DNA from: Armatimonadota bacterium
GTDB taxonomy: Bacteria; Armatimonadota; Fimbriimonadia; Fimbriimonadales; Fimbriimonadaceae
Direction: 5' to 3'
DNA length: 64,000 bases
NCBI GenBank assembly: GCA_027451905.1
Contig: DAIDHV010000001.1
Location: 162,667 to 226,666, forward strand
Both the position numbers and the translations under genes were made by a program. Under the pieces are notes generated by a model that did not search any database, had not been told where the DNA came from, and was given only the letters and a program-made list of their open reading frames with translations. The stretch's first letter is position 1; each line of letters starts with the position of its first letter. This document shows, one piece after another, positions 54,361 to 62,104 of this stretch.

Positions 54361-54866
54361 TGAGTATTGATCTCTCCGGCAAGGTGTTTTTCATGGCTCT
54401 CGATCACGAGGATATTTACAAGCATCTCGATTTTATCCAGCTCACGATTACACGAATGGGAGCAAACTCCTTTCTAATCAAGGGCTGGACCGTGACGCTT
54501 GTTGCAGCTCTTTTGGCCTTTACTGCGGATAAGGACAAGGTCATCACTGGAGCCTGGATTTGTTTGATCCCTTCTCTGCTCTTCTGGGGTCTCGATGCTT
54601 ACTACCTCCGACAAGAGCGGCTGTTTAGGAAGTTGTACGATGTTGTGAGGCTCAGAGAGAAGACCGATTTTTCGTTGCATGCGCACGATGTCGAAGAAGC
54701 GAAGTGCGTTCAAGGGTGGTTTCGTACCATGTTCACCGTAACACTGATGCCATTCTACGGGCTCTTAATAGCAGTGGTCATTTTCATCGCTGCTTACAAT
54801 CCGACCGTCAAGAAAACTGCACCTAGCCAGCCAACTTCGACATTCACTAACCAACCCGGGAAATAA
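54357..54866 (+). CDS. three-helix membrane protein paired with a TIR-like protein
   Basis: The 169-residue product has membrane helices near residues 38-57 (NSFLIKGWTVTLVAALLAFT), 62-83 (ITGAWICLIPSLLFWGLDAY) and 122-147. A conserved-looking cytoplasmic stretch, YYLRQERLFRKLYDVVR, lies between the second and third. The Met at residue 13 (54393) may be the real start, since the first codons overlap the foreign tail of the surface gene. It stands 9 bp before the TIR-like gene and is probably its membrane effector or sensor partner. I recall similar proteins beside such TIR-like genes, but could not check. Confidence 0.65.
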   Translation: MMSIDLSGKVFFMALDHEDIYKHLDFIQLTITRMGANSFLIKGWTVTLVAALLAFTADKDKVITGAWICLIPSLLFWGLDAYYLRQERLFRKLYDVVRLREKTDFSLHAHDVEEAKCVQGWFRTMFTVTLMPFYGLLIAVVIFIAAYNPTVKKTAPSQPTSTFTNQPGK

Positions 54867-54875
54867 CGACAATCA

Positions 54876-55406
54876 ATGGCACGCAGATTATTCTTTAGCT
54901 TTCATTTTGAACGCGACGTGTGGCGTGTGCAGCAAGTGCGCCAATCCTGGCGATTTACAGACCTTGAACTACCCACGTTCTATAACGCAACTCAGTGGGA
55001 AGATGTCAAACGAGGCGGTGACGCAGCGATTAAAAAGTTCATTAACGATGGGATTTCGAGAGCGACCTGCACCGTTCTTCTCGTAGGCGCGCAAACAGCA
55101 TCACGGGATTGGGTTAAGTATGAAATTCAGGAGAGCTACAAAGCTGACAAGGGTTTAGTTACGGTTTATATTCACGACATCAAGAACCAATCCCAACAGA
55201 CCGATACGCGCGGTGTAAATCCATTGAGCAACTTTCAAATTGAGCAAGGCGGGCAAAAGGTGCTTCTATCGAGTTTATTCAAAGCTTACGATTGGGTAAG
55301 CGGAAACGGTCGAGATAACATCCACAAGTGGGTCGAAGAGGCCATCACAATCCGCAAGAGCCTTAACGAACCACCAAAGCCCCCGCCTAAGTCTTGGTTC
55401 TTTTAG
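54876..55406 (+). CDS. TIR-like protein of the MTH538/ThsB type (DUF1863)
   Basis: The 176-residue protein has the compact Rossmann-like TIR-like fold. The first strand leads into FFSFHFERDVWRVQQVRQSW, then WEDVKRGGDAAIKKFI, the strand CTVLLVGAQTASRDWVKYEI with the candidate catalytic Glu83, and VTVYIHDIKNQSQQTD. This pattern is characteristic of the family that includes ThsB, the signal-producing sensor of Thoeris antiphage systems. No ThsA-type partner (SIR2 or macro) is present; the upstream membrane protein takes that place. It ends tail-to-tail with the TIR gene at 55403. Confidence 0.8.
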   Translation: MARRLFFSFHFERDVWRVQQVRQSWRFTDLELPTFYNATQWEDVKRGGDAAIKKFINDGISRATCTVLLVGAQTASRDWVKYEIQESYKADKGLVTVYIHDIKNQSQQTDTRGVNPLSNFQIEQGGQKVLLSSLFKAYDWVSGNGRDNIHKWVEEAITIRKSLNEPPKPPPKSWFF

Positions 55407-55936
55407 GAACGTAAGAGCCACTGAGCAAGGGGCGTTCCTTTGTTGTCACCAGCCGGAAACACAGCCAACGATCCATTCGCTGTTAGCTCAATCGTCGGAT
55501 ACAGCCCAATATATTCCGAGCCTTCCCAGGTTTGGCTAGCCACAAATGGCAGTACTGCCATTTGTGGAATACCTTTTTTGCCTTCGGCGTAACCAAGTTC
55601 CCACGGAACCCACTTTGAGGTAAGACTTCTTTCCGATGCCAAGAGAACCAGGCGGTCGCATTCACGTATCTTGAATTTCAATTTAGTTGCGGTATCCGCT
55701 GAGGTGATCGCTGGCATTTCGCCGTCTTGCCAATCAACATAAATCGTCGCCCCAAGGGTTTCTAGCAGTAGGCAAGCAGCCTCCACATGATCTTTATCAT
55801 GGTGACTGTGAGAAAGAAACACTGTGACCCCGGTGCTGTCCGCCATTGCCTTCGTTGCACGATGGCTTTCCGCCAGACGGACATTCTGGGTCAACGTCTG
55901 GTACTGCTTCAACTGAGCCGATGTTAAGTACGCCAT
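55403..55936 (-). CDS. TIR-domain protein, candidate NADase
   Basis: A 177-residue single-domain protein. After about 35 residues the TIR fold begins VTVFLSHSHHDKDHVEAACL, continues GATIYVDWQDGEMP and reaches CDRLVLLASERSLTSKWVPW and ELGYAEGKKG. Glu113 in WELGYA sits where the catalytic glutamate of NAD-cleaving TIR domains lies. It converges on the TIR-like gene with a 4-bp overlap of stops. It could be a second effector of the same defence locus or a separate toxin-like gene. Confidence 0.8.
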   Translation of the reverse strand: MAYLTSAQLKQYQTLTQNVRLAESHRATKAMADSTGVTVFLSHSHHDKDHVEAACLLLETLGATIYVDWQDGEMPAITSADTATKLKFKIRECDRLVLLASERSLTSKWVPWELGYAEGKKGIPQMAVLPFVASQTWEGSEYIGLYPTIELTANGSLAVFPAGDNKGTPLAQWLLRS

Positions 55937-56071
55937 AACGAAAGCATATCACTGAAGCACCGCAACCAAAATCCGCTCATCCTGGCTGAAAGCACGCCCC
56001 TGCATCTTCTTGCCTCTTTGCCCCGTCCTGTGTTATTACAGCCCAATCGACGATTGAGCCGAAAGACAGTA

Positions 56072-56842
56072 ATGAAAAGACGCCATCTGATCGCCTATTA
56101 CCGGGTCTCGACCGTGGAACAGGGCTCCAGCCGTTTAGGGCTCGAAGCCCAGCGCGAGGCGGTCCGACGCTTCGCCGAGCAAGAGGGACTTTGCATCTTC
56201 TCCGAGTTTGAGGAAGTCGTCTCGACACGCAAGGAGCGGCCCGTCTTTGAAGAGGCCCTTGCACTGTGTCAGCAATTCGGCCACAGCTTGGCCGTGGCCA
56301 GGCTCGACCGCCTTTCCCGTGATCTTCATACCATCACTTCCCTTTAGAAGTCCGGCGTGGATTTCGTAGCCGTCGATATGCCCGGCGCGTCGAAGTTTAT
56401 GGTGCAGATACTCGGAGCCGTCGCGGAAAACGAACGGGACATGATTAGCGAACGGACAAAAGCCGCTCTAGCCCGCGCCAAGGCGAACGGGAAGCAGCTC
56501 GGCCCGCCCGATCCGGTTAAGAACATCGCAACCGTGCTTTACGACCAAGCCAGCACCGCCGAGACATTCAGAGCGCAACACCGCCCCGCCGTCATCGAAA
56601 TGCGCCGGGACGGAATGACCTTTCAGCAGATAGCTGACCAGTTCGCCCGCGATCACATCCCCACCCCGAGCGGACGCGGACACTGGCAAGCCGTCACCGT
56701 CATGCGCTTGCTTGAAATTCCCAACGGCCTCAATCTAGGCCCGACAACCGAGGAACCCGTTGTCGACCACGCGGGCGAACTGCCGCTTTTCACGGATCAA
56801 CTATACTTGAGCTTGAGGAAATCGAAAGGATCGTCTAAGTGA
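56072..56842 (+). pseudogene. serine recombinase interrupted by an in-frame TAG
   Basis: The frame from ATG 56072 encodes a resolvase/invertase-type recombinase: HLIAYYRVSTVEQGSSRLGL with the nucleophile Ser, then SLAVARLDRLSRDLHTI. It meets TAG at 56345-56347 and continues without a shift through VDFVAVDMPGASKFMVQILG, AENERDMISERTKAAL and a helix-turn-helix (MTFQQIADQFARDHIPTPSG). Without the stop the protein would be about 256 residues, normal for the family. It is probably an inactivated mobility gene of the block, and its codon choice is G+C-richer than that of the neighbours. Confidence 0.88.
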
Positions 56843-56851
56843 TAATGAACC

Positions 56852-58051
56852 ATGCCTAAATCGTCCGCACTGCAAAGACCACGACGCACTATGGACACAG
56901 GGCGGGAGCCTCGTAGTGTGCCAAACAAACGAAAATCAACAAGGCAGGCTCTCTCTCTCTTTTCCGGTGCCGGGGGTATGGACATAGGTATAAAGCAAGC
57001 TGGCTTCGAAGTTCTCGCACAAATAGAAATGGACGAGCATTGTTGTTCAACACTTCGTGCGGCCGTGCTCCGCGAAGACGTGGACACCAAAGTGATTAAT
57101 GCAGATATTCGTACTATTGATCCGTTGTCATTGGGTATCTGTCCAGGTACGTTAGACTTACTATTTGGTGGTCCACCATGCCAATCGTTTTCTTTGGCAG
57201 GTAAACAACTAGGTCTCAATGACCACAGGGGACTTTTACTCTTTCAGATCGCTCGCTTTGCTTCAGCCCTCAAGCCAAAAGTCATTCTGATGGAGCAAGT
57301 GAAGGGCCTACTTTCTGCCAAAGGCCCAAATGGCGAACGAGGCGAAGTTTTTCAGATGTTCCTTGCCGAACTAGAACGCATTGGCTATACGCCAAAATGG
57401 AAAGTAATACTAGCTGCCGACTATGGTGTTCCTCAATTGCGAGAAAGACTATTTGTTGTCGCTACGTATGGGCGAAATGGATTTCAATTTCCCGATCCGA
57501 CCCATGCTGCTAAAAGTGACACAGGTTCTCTCTTTGCCTACCGATCCCATGTAGCAGTTGGCGACGTTTTACAGGGCTTACCGTCTCCGCATCCGAAGAT
57601 TAAGGGCCAAACAGTTTACGAAGGATATTGGAACCATGTTGATGTTACGCCACTTCGTGACCGAGCACGTATTCATCATGTACCCGAAGGTGCACACTTA
57701 GCAGCGCAGCTTCATTTGAGTGAGGAACTACGGTGTGGTCTCCAAAGGAAAGACACTACGAAGTACTTGCGCCTTCACAATAATCGTCCGTCCAACACCC
57801 TTCGGTGTGGTGAGATTTTTTACCACCCTTCGGAAGACAGATATTTAACGCCACGCGAGTACATGAGAATTCATGGCTACCCAGATGACTATGTTCTTTG
57901 CGGCCCGATCCGCTCGCGCACGGGCACCGTAAAGAACCTTGACCAGCACAGGCAAATTGCTAACTCAGTGCCGCCACCGCTCGCGAAGCGTCTTGGCGAA
58001 CAGATCGCCGACTATCTTAATGAGCAAAATATTCGAATTATTCGGTCATAG
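56852..58051 (+). CDS. DNA (cytosine-5) methyltransferase of a restriction-modification pair
   Basis: The 399-residue enzyme has the ordered C5-methyltransferase motifs: LFSGAGGMDIGIKQAGF (I), FGGPPCQSFSLAG with nucleophile Cys110 (IV), ILMEQVKGL in place of the usual ENV (VI), DYGVPQLRERLFVVA (VIII) and QIANSVPPPLAKRLG (X). The Gln in motif VI is a known variation. A 36-residue basic leader precedes motif I; ATG 56891 is an alternative start. The gene overlaps the endonuclease gene by 32 bp. Confidence 0.93.
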   Translation: MPKSSALQRPRRTMDTGREPRSVPNKRKSTRQALSLFSGAGGMDIGIKQAGFEVLAQIEMDEHCCSTLRAAVLREDVDTKVINADIRTIDPLSLGICPGTLDLLFGGPPCQSFSLAGKQLGLNDHRGLLLFQIARFASALKPKVILMEQVKGLLSAKGPNGERGEVFQMFLAELERIGYTPKWKVILAADYGVPQLRERLFVVATYGRNGFQFPDPTHAAKSDTGSLFAYRSHVAVGDVLQGLPSPHPKIKGQTVYEGYWNHVDVTPLRDRARIHHVPEGAHLAAQLHLSEELRCGLQRKDTTKYLRLHNNRPSNTLRCGEIFYHPSEDRYLTPREYMRIHGYPDDYVLCGPIRSRTGTVKNLDQHRQIANSVPPPLAKRLGEQIADYLNEQNIRIIRS

Positions 58052-59138
58052 GTTGGATTCCTGGAACCAGGAGTCCGACGCTAACCGCGCCCTTGCGTGG
58101 TGTCCATTTATGAACAAGGAGTGCGATGGTGGAGGTAATCGCTACTTGTCCGGTGTTAACGTGTCTCTTGATCCAAGCTTGCAGGCATTATTTCCCGGTA
58201 AGACTATTGTTCAGTCTGGCGTATGCTCCTTGAATATTAAGAATGGCGAGCAGCCTTGGATTGTTTGCCCGCGCAGATTGCTTTCTTTGAAAACGCATGA
58301 CGGCCACGACTACCAAACTTTCGTTAAGCAACACCTATCACGTTCAGTGGGCTTGACTCCGGGTGTTGAATACAGAGCATGGTCAGAAGTCAAGATGAAA
58401 GTCGAGACCGTCACGTCAGAAGATGAAACTAAATCTTTCGATTACACGTTCGACTATCTTCTAGCGGGCTCTCGAAGTATCAAGCTTCAGGAGGTAGCCG
58501 AGATGTTGGGCGAGACTGTTGCCCGTGTTCAGAAAATTGCTCAAGCAAATGGTTATACGCTCGCGCAACGTGAGAGCGAAGTGTGGATTGAGAACTTCCC
58601 TGGTGACCCAATCGTAATTGTGGAAATAATGACGTCGAGCACTTCCGGCGGCGATAAAAAGAAGCGGACGCAAATATCAATGGCATTTGAGGACGCTGTC
58701 CGCCGTGGTCTCGATCATGCCGGACCGGGCATCAACTATCGCCAAGTGTGGGCAAGGATGGTCAGTCAGCTCATAGTCAAATCCCAGGTCGGCATTGCTT
58801 GGAATGGCAAAACAGTGTGGCTCGTTCAGGATGTATTGGCGGACTACATCTCAGCCACTACCGCTCTTGACTTGCGCCGCTATGTGTCGGCTCATGCGGA
58901 TGAGGTGAATATATTAGCATTTGGCTATGGCGATGAAGCATTCATGCCAAGTGCGGAGCACCCCGTAATTCCGCTTTCTCGATCAACCTTCTATGCTGGT
59001 CCCATTAACAAAGCAGGACAAAGTGAGAGCGGCGGGTTTGTGGACATCGTGAAAATTGGCGCACCTCCTCCTAAGGAGCATCTTTGGAGATCCCTTTTTC
59101 TGAAAGCACCGAGCGGAACGCTTATTGGAGTTTCCTGA
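58020..59138 (+). CDS. NotI-family restriction endonuclease
   Basis: From ATG 58020 the product is 372 residues. The opening KIFELFGHRLD is followed by four cysteines at 28, 35, 69 and 83 (AWCPFMNKEC, GVCSL, WIVCPRRLL), the arrangement of the iron-binding Cys4 site known from NotI. The later FDYTFDYLLAG and PIVIVEIMTSS fit a divergent PD-(D/E)xK core. NotI-family enzymes cut G+C-rich palindromes such as CGGCCG and GCGGCCGC; the exact target cannot be read. The partner methyltransferase overlaps its 5' end. Confidence 0.82.
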   Translation: MSKIFELFGHRLDSWNQESDANRALAWCPFMNKECDGGGNRYLSGVNVSLDPSLQALFPGKTIVQSGVCSLNIKNGEQPWIVCPRRLLSLKTHDGHDYQTFVKQHLSRSVGLTPGVEYRAWSEVKMKVETVTSEDETKSFDYTFDYLLAGSRSIKLQEVAEMLGETVARVQKIAQANGYTLAQRESEVWIENFPGDPIVIVEIMTSSTSGGDKKKRTQISMAFEDAVRRGLDHAGPGINYRQVWARMVSQLIVKSQVGIAWNGKTVWLVQDVLADYISATTALDLRRYVSAHADEVNILAFGYGDEAFMPSAEHPVIPLSRSTFYAGPINKAGQSESGGFVDIVKIGAPPPKEHLWRSLFLKAPSGTLIGVS

Positions 59139-59280
59139 GGCCGTTGCCTTCCGTGTGGCTTTCCCTTACGGCGGCGCACGAGTGCCGTCCTTCTCTTCTT
59201 TGCTCCTTTATACCCTTGCCGAACGTCTAAACCAATTGTGCCGTATTGACGGCATGACGCAAATCAGGCAAACCGTCACA

Positions 59281-60132
59281 ATGGCTTCTATTATTGGGAT
59301 CGCATCACAAAAAGGCGGGGTAGGTAAATCCACCCTCGCCCGTATGTTGGCCGTCGGCTACGCCTCGAATGAATGGGACGTGCTGATTGCCGACCTCGAC
59401 ACCAAGCAGGCAACCGCCCTTGATTGGACGCGCAGGCGGGCAGGCGGAGACATTCTGCCATCCATTCAAGCCATGCCCTTCCCGACTGTTGCCGCCGCGC
59501 TCAAGATCGCGGGCAAACATGACCTCGTGATCTTCGACATGCCGCCCCATAGCCACAGCGGAACCGCCGAGCTTGCCGCCGCCGCTGATGCGATGTTCAT
59601 CCCCACCGGCACCACGGTAGACGACCTTATCCCAACCGTTCGTCTTATGCACGAACTGGTAAAAGCTGGCATGACGGCAAGCCGCATTGCTGGCATTATG
59701 GTTCGCGGCATAGACAGCGAAGCCCAGACCGAAGCTGCCCATACGTTCATTACCGAGGCGGGTTATAAGTGCCTGTTGCCTGCCCTTCCCCTTAAGCCGA
59801 CCTATGCCAGCGCACTTGATTACGCCAAGTCCCCGACCGAAGTCGCGCACCCCAAAGCCCGTGCCTGCGCGGAGGCGATACTGCCAATGTATACACCGGA
59901 GGCGGTCTTCTCATCAACGGAAGTACCGTCGCTCCTGTTGACGCCGGTCTCGAATCCTACCAGAGTTCGCCGGGACAGCCCCTCCAGTGGATTGTTTATA
60001 TTAACCCAGCTTCGACTCAGGGTCTCGGATACGACAAAGGTCTCCTCACAGTGGGCACCAAAATGGTTAACAGCAAAATCCATATTGTTCCATCAACCTA
60101 CAACACCAGCGCGCCGTTTGGGGGGAGTTTGA
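59281..60132 (+). pseudogene. ParA-family ATPase, 3' end replaced by surface-gene sequence
   Basis: ATG 59281 opens a ParA/MinD-type ATPase: GIASQKGGVGKSTLARML (deviant Walker A), VLIADLDTKQATALDWTRR, LVIFDMPPHSHSGT and VAHPKARACAEAIL. At about 59871 the sequence changes to surface-gene homology, and the ParA frame runs on out of phase to a chance stop at 60132. The last helix of ParA is therefore missing. Such ATPases segregate plasmids and integrative elements, which fits the block being mobile. The frame is open before 59281, but that part is unlike ParA. Confidence 0.85.
59871..59973 (+). repeat. right copy of the 103-bp homology flanking the mobile block
   Basis: Counterpart of 54202-54304, beginning exactly where ParA similarity ends. 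The perfect 20-bp core is 59898-59917. Divergence outside the core suggests homologous but non-identical tail genes rather than a fresh target duplication. Confidence 0.85.
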
Positions 60133-60587
60133 CGTTTAGCGGAGGATACAGCACCGCTAAACACTCCTCCCTCCTCTCAGTTGTGTTTATCCCAGGACTA
60201 GGTGTGAACGAGATTAATGCCGCAACGGGGGCGACTATTCCTCTTGGTCCGATTCGAGTCGATCTCTGGAACAGCAAGTGGTCTACCTCTCGCGCGAAAT
60301 ACGCTTACCTAAAGACGATAGGGTCAATTGCCCAATCCAACGTACCACAGGGCCAAGGAACATTGCAGGACGGCGAGTACTTTAAGAATTTCAGCATTGG
60401 TAGTAATATTATTGGGTATGGCGACATCGAAATCGGGCAATTTTATGGTTTCGATCAAACCTGGGACACAAGCATCAAAACCGGCACAATACAGTATCCC
60501 TCTCCGCAGGATTTTATGATCAATCAGACTGATTGGGATTTGTACTACTACTTACCAATGAACAGCATAATTGATAACGGGCCGTGA
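59871..60587 (+). pseudogene. surface-protein tail, module 1 (5'-truncated)
   Basis: A 238-codon frame in the phase of GGDTANVYTGGGLLING runs to the stop at 60587. Its first 34 codons match the end of the PA14-type gene at 54202-54304. The remainder (for example LQWIVYINPASTQGLGYDKG, IPLGPIRVDLWNSKWS and NQTDWDLYYYLPM) is a tail absent from the left copy. There is no start codon in a sensible place, so it is a silent tail unless joined to an upstream body. The partner gene follows 12 bp later. Confidence 0.75.
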
Positions 60588-60599
60588 CCGAATAAAGAA

Positions 60600-61853
60600 A
60601 TGATTCCACTTAGCGTCCTCATCCTGGTTAGCCTAAACCAAGGCACGACAAACCTATACCACCCTACAGGTGAATTTGGTGATGTGCGCCCGTACAAAAA
60701 TCCTTGGCAATTCGATCACGGACTTCCAATGACCAACTTTTTCAAGGAAGACCCTCTTCATCTCCGACCGACTTTTCTTATGTACGGCAGTTACACGTCC
60801 GGGAATCGTTTGAAACCTGATACCTATTTGCCCGTAATGTTCAAAGGCGGGCGGAAGTACCTGATAAAAATTCCAAATAATGAATTGCCGATTGACACGC
60901 ATGGTTGGCCCAGAGCAAACTACTTTCGGTGCTCCTACAGTGGACACGCAACGGAATTTATTGTGTACGGTTACCGAGCCCGCGGGACGGTTTATCGTCG
61001 ATTCTTCTGGAAGATTGGTGTGAAGGAGGCTCTTCCGGTTGGCAAACTTCGGTATATTGTGCATCCAGGTTCGTTAGTACCCGCCATTCTTGGGCAACCC
61101 GCCTTATGGATGTCTCCGAGTGGTCACTACTTATGGAAGGCAAATACAAGAAACAACGGATTGCAAGTTAGCTATTTGGATACAGCCAGCATGAAGTGGC
61201 ATATTTTTAAGCCGCAATTTGGAAAGCAACCATTTTCTATTTCTTCAAACTTCTTTGCGCCAGATGGAAGAACAATGTACCTCTTGGCAGGTCCTTATTG
61301 GTATAAGGCTCATTACGGCGGTACTCAATTAGTGAAATTAAGTGGATTTGCACCATACGCCTTTCTGCCCCATCAAGCCATTAAGGTCTACCTTAGAAGG
61401 TCTGCACTGACAACCAAGGTTCACATTGTTGATGCTAAGAGTGGTGCCAATCGGGTTTTACTTTTTCCCAATAAACAGGCCCTGTTCACGTTGCCAGTTA
61501 CCGATTTTTTTGTGATCGGTAATAATCTTGAAGTGATGGCGGCTGGTCAAATGCGATTACTATCAATCCCAAACCTAGACGAAGTTAACGTCCCCCCTCC
61601 AACCTTATTGGCGTACAAAGACTTCGTATTAAGGTGCTTCGAAAACCACAACATTGGAACGCCGATCTATTCTAGGCTCAAGATTCCGCGTAACTACTAT
61701 GGAAAAGAATACAAATTTGCGGACGGCGGCGGCTTTTGGCCAACGAATGACAGTAGGATTGTGATCGGCACACCCGATGGGGCCTTTCAATTGGTCTACA
61801 ATGATGCCCTGATTCCAGCCGACTGGAGATGCCCTTGCGCCGACTGGTTCTAG
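60600..61853 (+). CDS. tail-associated partner protein, module 1
   Basis: The 417-residue protein has a short hydrophobic start (MIPLSVLILVSLNQG) and a body of repeated strands: YFRCSYSGHATEFIVYGYRA, ALWMSPSGHYLWKAN, FFAPDGRTMYLLAGPYWY and VLLFPNKQALFTLPVTD. The pattern is that of a beta-propeller. It is about half identical over long stretches to the 62105-63364 protein, for example LEVMAAGQMRLLSIP in both. It always follows the tail sequence, so it is a candidate chaperone, ligand or immunity partner. No named family is recognised. Confidence 0.65.
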   Translation: MIPLSVLILVSLNQGTTNLYHPTGEFGDVRPYKNPWQFDHGLPMTNFFKEDPLHLRPTFLMYGSYTSGNRLKPDTYLPVMFKGGRKYLIKIPNNELPIDTHGWPRANYFRCSYSGHATEFIVYGYRARGTVYRRFFWKIGVKEALPVGKLRYIVHPGSLVPAILGQPALWMSPSGHYLWKANTRNNGLQVSYLDTASMKWHIFKPQFGKQPFSISSNFFAPDGRTMYLLAGPYWYKAHYGGTQLVKLSGFAPYAFLPHQAIKVYLRRSALTTKVHIVDAKSGANRVLLFPNKQALFTLPVTDFFVIGNNLEVMAAGQMRLLSIPNLDEVNVPPPTLLAYKDFVLRCFENHNIGTPIYSRLKIPRNYYGKEYKFADGGGFWPTNDSRIVIGTPDGAFQLVYNDALIPADWRCPCADWF

Positions 61854-61944
61854 CTTTATTGATAATGATTTCTGCGGGCTTTCTGAACCGAAAGGGCGGA
61901 GAAAGGAAAGAGAATATGAGGCTTGACATGAAGGATTTATTCTC

Positions 61945-62091
61945 ATGCAGAAATTGAGACATATTGACTTTTTCATTAATACCATCACGACCGGGCAAAT
62001 CGAATTTCCCTACCCGCCGGACACTGATTGGAGCCAGACGGATTCAGACCTATACTACTGGCTCACTATGCTGAGCATCAATGCAAACTAA
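61945..62091 (+). pseudogene. surface-protein tail, module 2 (last 48 codons)
   Basis: The short frame TTGQIEFPYPPDTDWSQTDS then DLYYWLTMLSI matches the last residues of tail 1 (TGTIQYPSPQDF, QTDWDLYYYLPMNSI). The rest of this tail copy is missing. The spacer 61854-61944 has no other feature. It shows that tail and partner were duplicated together and the second tail then mostly deleted. Confidence 0.7.
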
Positions 62092-62104
62092 TGGATGTAC
62101 CCTT

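Noticed and set aside
59125-59280. N-terminal extension of the ParA frame
   Set aside because: The sequence before ATG 59281 overlaps the endonuclease gene and resembles no ParA; the Walker A loop sits at the normal distance from 59281.
54249-59897. Reading the 20-bp direct repeat as a target-site duplication of a transposon
   Set aside because: The match lies inside a longer, diverged but collinear homology of two related tails, which fits recombination or paralogy better than a fresh duplication; no terminal inverted repeats or intact transposase are visible.
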